In this document: positions 61,672-64,000 of the stretch, piece after piece
Position numbering within the stretch: position 1 is the stretch's first letter
Layout: every line of letters begins with the position of its first letter
Assembly: GCF_040183065.1 (NCBI RefSeq)
Contig: NC_091117.1
Coordinates: 96,870,001-96,934,000 of the forward strand
Direction: 5' to 3'
DNA length: 64,000 nucleotides
Origin: Periplaneta americana
Taxonomy: Eukaryota; Arthropoda; Insecta; Blattodea; Blattidae
Program-made: the position numbers and the translations under genes
The notes under the pieces: model-generated
Databases searched by the model: none
What the model was told of the DNA's origin: nothing
What the model saw: only the letters and a program-made list of their open reading frames with translations

Positions 61672-63602
61672 TTTATTTATTTAACCTGGTAGAGAAAAGG
61701 CCGTCAGGTCTTCTCTGCCCCTCTAGCAGGGGATTACAACTATAATATGAAGAATAAAATTACAATTAATATTAAATTTACAATTACAATTACAATAAAA
61801 TTAAAGTACGACAAGATTACCTGATTAATGAAAGCTAGACATTTTATCATAGAAGTTAAGGACAAATAATATTTTTGTATTTACTGAATTACAAATTAAA
61901 CCTTCAATAACAAAATTCTATAGTGGTGAAATTACCGGATATTGAAATATTTTGTGATATATTAAGAGAACTATTTACAAGAAACCATGTCTGAACGAGT
62001 CTCAATTACTGACCAAGTGCCTAGTAAGTTTGCGTTTGAATTCAATTTTATTTCGACAGTCCCTGATGCTAGCAGGTAACGAATTCCAGAGTCTTGGCAT
62101 GGCTATTGTGAAAGAGGATGAGTATGAGAAGATGCGATGGGATGGTATTGTTAGTATTGTTTCATGGCGAGAGCGTGTGTTCAGATTGTGGTGGGAAGAA
62201 AGGTAAGTGAAGCGAGACGACAGGTACGAAGGAATAGAAGAGTTCAAGATTTCGAAGAGAAGGAGAAGTGAATGTAAATTTCTTGCGACTACAGTGAATA
62301 ATATTTAAATTCATTTTCTTTTAATGTTATGTCATTTTTCTATTAGTTTAAGAGCATTTTTGGATCATTTTAAGTAGACTTTTAGGTCATCAACATCCGC
62401 CCCCTAATTATAAATAATATGTCGATGAAATGAGGTGGGGTGGAATGTGTTTATGAAATGAAAGAAGAAAACGGGAGTATCCCGAGAAAACTCTAACGTC
62501 TGCTTTATCTACTACAAATTTCATATCAATCTGGCCAGAAATTGAACTCAGGCCCTCTGGATGGAAGACCACGCACTAGCACTTGAGCCACAGAGGCGGT
62601 CAAACCTTCAGGCATGACAAGAAAAGCTGCTTGGACAACAATATGACGTCTTCCGCTCTTAGCGCAAGATGTAAACGCATATAACAGAATTTTTTGTTCT
62701 TCATATTTGATGTACTGTACATTTATACCACTACATCGCCAAATGGACAGAGACAGACAGGGGGAGAGGGAGAGGGAGAGAGATAAACAGACAACCAGAG
62801 AGAGAGACAAACAGAGAAAGGCAGAGGGGATAAGGAGAGAGGGGGAGAAGGAGAGAGGGGGGAAGGGGAGGGAGGAAGAGAGAGAGAACTGATATTTTCG
62901 AGTTATTTTTAACAGTGTTTAGTAGTTTATTTTTTGCTTGTTCTGAAGAATACTTTCTACTATTTTTTGACACTATGTATAAAACTACAGAGGGCAGCAT
63001 AGTGCTTTAAAGATAGGAATTGAAAAATAACTAAAGAGGCATTTTATTTACGAAATTGTTTCAGATCTTAAACTTCAATCCTGTAGGATTACTGGATCGT
63101 GACTGGTGTTGCACCTAGATCTTCAACTGCAAATCGATAGAATGATGGATGGATGGATGGATGGATGGATGGATGGATGGATGGATGGATGGATGGATGA
63201 ACAAAACAAATCCGCTTACATCATTTTTCGTTAATTGGTCTGTTACAGAAGGCAGAAGCAAAGTGGACAGGCTACGTAAATTAATCTTCTTAAGGTTGGA
63301 TCATCTGAAATACAAATCAGTATAATCTTGGACTAAATATAAATAAAATTATCTTCAAAATACTGTATATTTTACACTTACCTTCGAAAATCCGGCGTAC
63401 GGGAATTTCTCAAATGAGAGGACGGATTCCTCTCCCGTGTGCTCTTGCGACTGACCGAGATAAATTCGAGCTGCGGTCAATGTTGGGATAGACATCCCGT
63501 CTCCCAGAAACATAATCACATTCTTCGCTTTGCCTTTTAGAAGAGGTTTCTCCAGTTTATGTTTTAAAATGTTTTGTGCGTCTGAGGTCCAGTGATCAGA
63601 GT
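31825..63602 (-). CDS. Alkaline phosphatase gene, eight 3' exons (5' end outside window)
   Basis: Metal-dependent phosphomonoesterase of the alkaline phosphatase family, which removes phosphate from many monoesters at the cell surface or outside the cell. Eight exons join without frame breaks: 63382-63602, 51689-51862, 48177-48368, 38198-38399, 37061-37195, 36412-36603, 34942-35046, 31825-32030 (1427 nt, ~474 residues plus TGA). All introns are GT-AG. Residues matching the human placental enzyme are present: Asp of FLGDGM, the nucleophile Ser of VADSACS, His/Ser of THASPAG, Glu of FIEGGR, Asp and His of RIDHAHH, Asp-His of TADHAH and His of SSETHGG, so an active enzyme is predicted. Introns are 0.46 to 11.5 kb and full of TEs. 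Signal peptide and initiator Met are not in the window. The C terminus ends [12 protein letters not shown] with no hydrophobic GPI-type tail, which is unusual if the protein is membrane bound. Confidence 0.93.
32085..32480 (+). repeat. Direct duplication in last ALP intron, starting TATACAGGG.GTTTCAG
   Basis: Two diverged ~130-bp copies start at ~32085 and ~32364; shared parts include CAAAGTTTGA and AAGAAAATAAT. The first copy lies ~55 bp from the splice acceptor of the last exon, on the intron side. Probably ends of an unclassified element. Confidence 0.55.
32481..34941. other. Remainder of last ALP intron
   Basis: A weak tRNA-like sequence (32785-32850, TTGGTAGCACAGTTGGCAAA) is present; otherwise AT-rich with no recognised feature. 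Confidence 0.4.
34942..35046 (-). CDS. Alkaline phosphatase exon 7
   Basis: Acceptor TTTTACAG, then two bases and [20 protein letters not shown], ending YDLSKDNM plus one base before donor GTAAGT. It matches the region between the TADH motif and SSETH in insect alkaline phosphatases. Phase 1 at both ends fits the neighbouring exons. Confidence 0.9.
35047..36411. other. ALP intron 6-7, unassigned
   Basis: A GC-richer stretch at 35160-35490 is open in two frames but resembles no protein I know and has no SINE boxes. Nothing else identified. Confidence 0.35.
36412..36603 (-). CDS. Alkaline phosphatase exon 6 (RIDHAHH and TADHAH)
   Basis: Acceptor AAAACAG, two bases complete a Gly codon, then [19 protein letters not shown], followed by [19 protein letters not shown] and the end RGNSIFG before donor GTAAGT. 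It carries four metal ligands (Asp and His of RIDHAHH, Asp-His of TADH). Intron 5-6 is only ~0.46 kb and holds an AAT microsatellite. Confidence 0.95.
36983..37030. repeat. (AAT)n microsatellite in ALP intron 5-6
   Basis: About 16 AAT units, 30 bp from the exon 5 donor. Confidence 0.95.
37061..37195 (-). CDS. Alkaline phosphatase exon 5 (FLFIEGG)
   Basis: Acceptor AATCCAG; two bases GG complete the Gly begun in exon 4, then [13 protein letters not shown]. The exon ends EGYFLFIEG, carrying the Glu metal ligand, with one base left over before donor GTAAGT. It is too short to stand out as an open frame and was found by family similarity and splice sites. Confidence 0.92.
37196..38197. other. 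ALP intron 4-5
   Basis: AT-rich, TAGGCCTA at ~37473, A-run at ~37587. No gene or classified repeat seen. Confidence 0.4.
38198..38399 (-). CDS. Alkaline phosphatase exon 4 (ILGGGR)
   Basis: Acceptor CTAACAG, first codon GTG: the exon starts [10 protein letters not shown], a family signature, and runs to TNKTEFLLG where one base of the last codon remains before donor GTTAGT. The intron separating it from the previous exon is ~9.8 kb and contains the Penelope-like palindrome and several SINEs. Confidence 0.93.
38725..38970 (-). repeat. tRNA-derived SINE, minus strand
   Basis: Head with B-box GTGGGTTCAATTCC, a body GGTTGGGTTCTTTCCGAGG and an end AGTTGATACAGCGTCGTTAC followed by an A-rich tail on the minus strand. 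Same tail family as the SINE at 9.8 kb, different body. Confidence 0.75.
39677..39714. repeat. (TA)n microsatellite
   Basis: About 19 TA units. Confidence 0.95.
39715..40548. other. Unassigned part of ALP intron 3-4
   Basis: Poly-T at 40112-40136 and repeated AATCTATCTATC; no gene or classified element. Confidence 0.4.
40549..40610. repeat. (AAT)n microsatellite abutting a SINE head
   Basis: About 20 units, ending where the SINE head begins. Confidence 0.95.
40611..41130 (+). repeat. ~520-bp tRNA-derived SINE, plus strand
   Basis: Head with B-box CGAGTTCGATTCCCGG, then GGACTAGGAGAGATGG, CTAGATTGTGCACCAA, TCCGCAGTGCATATGAAGAG, and a 3' part GTACAGTGTGACCCGCAGAA ending GGGCATTGGATACACACACA. 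A minus-strand partner at 48845-49358 matches it through the whole length with moderate divergence. Confidence 0.8.
41131..41193. repeat. (AAT)n microsatellite at the 3' end of the SINE
   Basis: Follows the ACACAC tail of the SINE directly. Confidence 0.95.
41465..41528 (+). repeat. LINE 3'-end fragment
   Basis: AGAAGGCCGTATGGCCTTAA followed by CTCTGCCAGGTTAAAC, as at 29.95 kb. Confidence 0.45.
41530..41752 (-). repeat. tRNA-derived SINE with (AAT)n tail, minus strand
   Basis: Head: GAGCGAATTGGCTCACACTG, B-box-like CTGGGTTCAAACTCC; body GGGAGGTTTTCATGGTTTTC. On the minus strand the 3' end runs straight into (AAT)n (41530-41576). Confidence 0.7.
43605..43640 (-). ncRNA. Hammerhead-ribozyme-like motif, left Penelope-like copy
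   Basis: Reverse complement of 46680-46715 with the same sequence: TGC, CTGAGGA, GCC-loop-GGC, GAAA, AAC/GTT, C, GCA. Confidence 0.5.
44184..45133 (-). pseudogene. Penelope-like RT C-terminus and GIY-YIG endonuclease, left copy
   Basis: Begins [13 protein letters not shown] (RT motif C as YVDD), then [13 protein letters not shown] and [20 protein letters not shown], ending in a GIY-YIG domain that needs a one-base shift at GGTATTTACAGATTGAATG to read [18 protein letters not shown]. The stop seen in the right copy after EYYIAK is CAG here, so the frame extends to TAA at 44184. 5'-truncated and frame-shifted, hence inactive. Confidence 0.85.
45186..46067 (+). pseudogene. Penelope-like RT C-terminus and GIY-YIG endonuclease, right copy
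   Basis: Begins [13 protein letters not shown] (YADD), with [12 protein letters not shown] and [17 protein letters not shown]. The same one-base loss as in the left copy breaks the GIY-YIG domain (IYRLNV... instead of IYRLEC...); the following frame reads [30 protein letters not shown] and AEEYYIAK, stop at 46067. GIY-YIG endonuclease downstream of RT is diagnostic of canonical Penelope-like elements. Differences from the left copy are few (for example Ala/Val in YxDD, Lys/Glu, Ser/Pro). Confidence 0.88.
46680..46715 (+). ncRNA. Hammerhead-ribozyme-like motif, right Penelope-like copy
   Basis: Stem I TGC (46680-46682) with GCA (46713-46715); core CTGAGGA (46683-46689); one extra T; stem II GCC/GGC with loop TGAATA; GAA (46703-46705); stem III AAC/GTT; cleavage-position C (46712). 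All core bases fit CUGANGA...GAAA; the bulged U before stem II is the one departure. A minimal 3-bp stem III is typical of Penelope-like hammerheads, which are thought to act as dimers. Confidence 0.5.
46822..47364. other. Unassigned ALP-intron DNA
   Basis: A partial tRNA-derived SINE tail (GCAAATCTGGCTTTCAGCC, ~47100) is present; nothing else recognised. Confidence 0.4.
47365..47945. repeat. Inverted SINE pair forming a ~160-bp-arm palindrome
   Basis: Arms ~47493-47651 and ~47717-47872 are near-identical inverted copies (for example AATTCTGTGTGACTTAAATT), with a 65-bp loop carrying the SINE tail CTTGAAATTATTCAAGCCTG. A tRNA-like head follows on the right (47870-47930: TTAGCTCAGTCGGTAGAGC, B-box GGGATCGATATC), and its mirror on the left (47495-47420) is followed by a tail (to 47370). 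Confidence 0.75.
48177..48368 (-). CDS. Alkaline phosphatase exon 3 (THASPAG)
   Basis: 64 codons in phase 0, acceptor TGTTTCAG, donor GTCTGT (weaker than the other donors). Reads [21 protein letters not shown] and ends RNNPGKNVQ. His and Ser of THASPAG match the family's metal-site His153/Ser155. The terminus of a pogo-like element lies ~37 bp downstream of the donor (48139), and inverted copies of a ~520-bp SINE lie on either side of the exon. Confidence 0.92.
48845..49358 (-). repeat. ~515-bp tRNA-derived SINE, minus strand
   Basis: Head on the minus strand: GTTAGCTCTGTGGTAGCATG with B-box CGGGTTCGATTCCC; body and 3' end as in the plus-strand copy at 40611-41130, ending GGCATTGGATACATACATAC. 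It lies upstream of ALP exon 3, the other copy downstream. Confidence 0.82.
49359..50095 (+). pseudogene. Non-LTR retrotransposon, RT C-terminal half (same family as 13.3 kb)
   Basis: Reads [121 protein letters not shown], then [11 protein letters not shown] and MLGLQ near 50050. Several frameshifts. It abuts the SINE on its left. Confidence 0.8.
50096..51688. other. ALP intron 2-3, unassigned part
   Basis: T-run at 50879-50900, TAGGCCTA at ~51453. No gene or classified element. Confidence 0.4.
51689..51862 (-). CDS. Alkaline phosphatase exon 2 (catalytic serine)
   Basis: 58 codons in phase 0, from acceptor CCGCAG to donor GTAATA. It starts [21 protein letters not shown], where the Ser of DSA matches the phosphorylated nucleophile of the family (Ser92 of the placental enzyme), and it ends TSILQWSQ. 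The join after FPYAGFSK of the previous exon gives the family pattern SKTY. The preceding intron is ~11.5 kb and holds Tc1, SINE, hAT and LINE remnants. Confidence 0.93.
51863..53164. other. ALP intron 1-2, unassigned part
   Basis: Very AT-rich (52.0-52.6 kb especially), no open frames of note and no recognised repeat. Confidence 0.45.
53395..54962 (-). mobile_element. Tc1-like transposon, 1568 bp, complete ends
   Basis: Identical 29-bp inverted ends (53395-53423 and 54934-54962) start CAGTCGGACACTAAAGTCTA and are flanked by TA at 53393-53394 and 54963-54964. One transposase gene with two frameshifts. Fully matching ends point to a recent insertion. Confidence 0.95.
53635..54650 (-). pseudogene. 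Tc1-like transposase (DD34E), two frameshifts
   Basis: From [15 protein letters not shown] (ATG 54650): after a shift in an A run near 54606-54612 it reads [31 protein letters not shown] (helix-turn-helix), [20 protein letters not shown], then [16 protein letters not shown] (first Asp). A second shift in an A run near 54119-54130 is followed by [28 protein letters not shown] (second Asp) and [14 protein letters not shown] (Glu, 34 residues on). ~338 codons overall, the usual Tc1 length. All three catalytic residues are intact; only the two homopolymer shifts break it. Confidence 0.92.
55241..55670. other. Nothing recognised
   Basis: AT-rich ALP intron sequence. Confidence 0.4.
55671..55892. 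repeat. Foldback sequence, 222 bp
   Basis: CTAGAATACG at the left pairs with CGTATTCTAG at the right; the inner part (TAAAGAATGTA, TGATCAA.CATTATTTACAC) also pairs, with mismatches. The left arm has TAGGCCTA where the right has a diverged sequence. No coding capacity. Confidence 0.6.
55893..56555. other. Nothing recognised
   Basis: A 127-codon open frame here (55894-56277) has no recognisable motif or family pattern and is judged chance. Confidence 0.35.
56556..58647 (-). mobile_element. 2.1-kb TIR element with degraded unclassified protein
   Basis: Inverted ends CTAGCCGGCCAAAAATCATT (56556 on) and mirror (to 58647). Minus-strand coding remnants: [23 protein letters not shown] near 58050, [20 protein letters not shown] near 57790, and [18 protein letters not shown] followed by [17 protein letters not shown] near 57050. 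I recognise this segment order from uncharacterised insect transposon-linked proteins, but cannot name a superfamily. No target duplication was clear. Confidence 0.65.
59030..59460 (-). pseudogene. hAT-type transposase C-terminal remnant (GTF2IRD2/ZBED-like)
   Basis: Across several stops and shifts the minus strand reads [36 protein letters not shown], then [20 protein letters not shown] and [15 protein letters not shown] followed by LTDEH is the dimerisation region of this hAT branch. No ends were recognised. Confidence 0.7.
59461..60269. other. Unassigned, with (AAT)n at 59694-59740
   Basis: About 15 AAT units; the rest has no recognised feature. Confidence 0.5.
60270..60840 (-). repeat. 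Repeat related to the 'TGGCTCA' SINE family
   Basis: Minus strand: TTTATGGCGGACAAGGTCGC, TTTTTCTCGGGTTCTCCCG and GGGTGAAGTCTTGGGAGTCG, shared in part with the 53.2 and 62.4-kb copies. Its order is rearranged, so it may be a composite. Confidence 0.5.
60841..61581. other. Unassigned
   Basis: T-rich at 60950-61060; no gene or classified repeat. Confidence 0.4.
61582..61671. repeat. (GTA)n microsatellite, tail of the adjacent LINE
   Basis: About 30 GTA units; on the minus strand it follows AAATAAATAC, the LINE 3' end, so it is likely the expanded LINE tail. Confidence 0.95.
61672..62290 (-). pseudogene. LINE 3' end: ORF2 C-terminus and 3' UTR
   Basis: 62002-62247 encodes [20 protein letters not shown], then [20 protein letters not shown] and [10 protein letters not shown] stop, a common C-terminal pattern of insect non-LTR elements (RLWNSLP..IR). 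A ~330-nt AT-rich 3' UTR follows, to the (TAC)n tail. 5'-truncated. Confidence 0.75.
62400..62603 (-). repeat. 'TGGCTCA' SINE-family copy
   Basis: Minus strand: CTGTGGCTCAAGTGCTAGTG, TGGTCTTCCATCCAGAGGG, GAGTTCAATTTCTGGCCAG (B-box-like), then AAAGCAGACGTTAGAGTTTT and CTCGGGATACTCCCG. The clearest copy of this family in the window. Confidence 0.7.
62604..63143. other. Purine-rich GAGA tract and flanks
   Basis: 62745-62890 is almost purely A and G (GAGAGGGAGAGGGAGAGAG), a possible triplex-forming tract. Open frames on either strand here are low-complexity. Confidence 0.6.
63144..63199. repeat. (GGAT)n microsatellite in ALP intron 1-2
   Basis: About 14 GGAT units. Confidence 0.95.
63382..63602 (-). 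CDS. Alkaline phosphatase exon 1 of those in window (metal site GDGM)
   Basis: Acceptor CCTTTCAG precedes the exon, which opens with two bases of a split codon and then reads [19 protein letters not shown] (Asp metal ligand) lies mid-exon and the exon ends FPYAGFSK in phase 0 before donor GTAAGT. A long pyrimidine-rich tract precedes the acceptor. An upstream exon must supply the first base of the split codon, the signal peptide and the N terminus; it is not in the window. Confidence 0.92.
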
Positions 63603-64000
63603 CTGAAAGGAAGGAAAGAATAGTTGAACAAAATTCCTGTATAAGCCTACAGTATCGCACTCACATCTTCTCTTATTAATTTAACAGAACAAATAAAAAT
63701 GTAGACGAAAAGCGACCACCTCAGTTACTATACTCCATTTGTTATTTCGTGAAACCTAGCTGACCATCAGAGAAAGAAAAAAGGGGACTGAGACGTTTCC
63801 CCTCACTCGCTACGCTTCTACTTGTAGCTAGCAAGCTCACTTACCAACACCATATGATTCTTACTATATTCTTCGACGCACGCAAGCATTTGGTTCCATG
63901 AAATAACGAGTGACCTATACCGATGATAACAATAGCTGCAAATTTTATTTCAAACGTAGCTTACAATCAGATGACGGTTTCTCTTGAAAGGAGAGCGGAT
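63603..64000. other. ALP intron upstream of exon 1
   Basis: No further ALP coding sequence recognised up to the window edge. Confidence 0.6.

Noticed and set aside
62707-63000. Arg/Glu-rich and Leu/Ser-rich open frames on both strands
   Set aside because: Low-complexity translation of a GA-rich tract.

Overview
The window reads as intronic and intergenic DNA of a large, repeat-rich insect genome. It is AT-rich, with one host gene spread over at least 32 kb in small exons and most of the rest made of transposable elements (TEs). The insect ALP-type protein, the abundant tRNA-derived SINEs and the LINE families suggest a hemimetabolous insect, possibly a cockroach or relative. The species call is inference from remembered repeat families and was not searched.

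Host gene. On the minus strand, eight exons between 63602 and 31825 encode the last ~474 residues of an alkaline phosphatase (ALP). Every junction inside the window keeps frame, splice sites are GT-AG, and all metal-binding and catalytic residues I can place are present. The first exon(s), with the signal peptide and start codon, lie beyond the right edge. No other host protein-coding gene is supported.

Left part (1-31.5 kb), outside the gene. The main feature is a nested set of elements at 3058-12529. A pogo/Tigger-like DNA transposon is split inside its transposase by a 6.9-kb Penelope-like inverted structure with an 11-bp target duplication. That structure in turn contains a nearly full-length CR1-like LINE, whose ORF1 carries a 2A-like motif, a PHD finger and an SGNH esterase, and a SINE with a 15-bp target duplication. 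Further right are LINE fragments, an AT-rich tandem block, a foldback MITE (19.5-20.1 kb), a ~134-bp tandem array interrupted by a TTAA-type MITE (21.2-22.9 kb), a hAT element (23.8-25.5 kb) and a 2.8-kb element with 4-bp target duplications (26.9-29.7 kb).

Right part (31.8-64 kb), the ALP gene. The introns hold a 3.3-kb near-perfect palindrome made of two head-to-head Penelope-like copies (43.5-46.8 kb), apparently inside a second pogo-like element (42.05-48.14 kb). They also hold two inverted copies of a ~520-bp SINE flanking exon 3, an inverted tRNA-like SINE pair, a Tc1 element (53.4-55.0 kb), another TIR element (56.6-58.6 kb), hAT and LINE remnants, and many AAT, GTA and GGAT microsatellites.

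Most notable: four hammerhead-ribozyme-like motifs, each facing outward near an end of the two Penelope-like inverted structures; the 2A-like peptide; a single in-frame UGA separating ORF1 from an AUG-less ORF2 in the LINE; and the large intronic palindrome, which would form a 1.6-kb RNA hairpin when the gene is transcribed.
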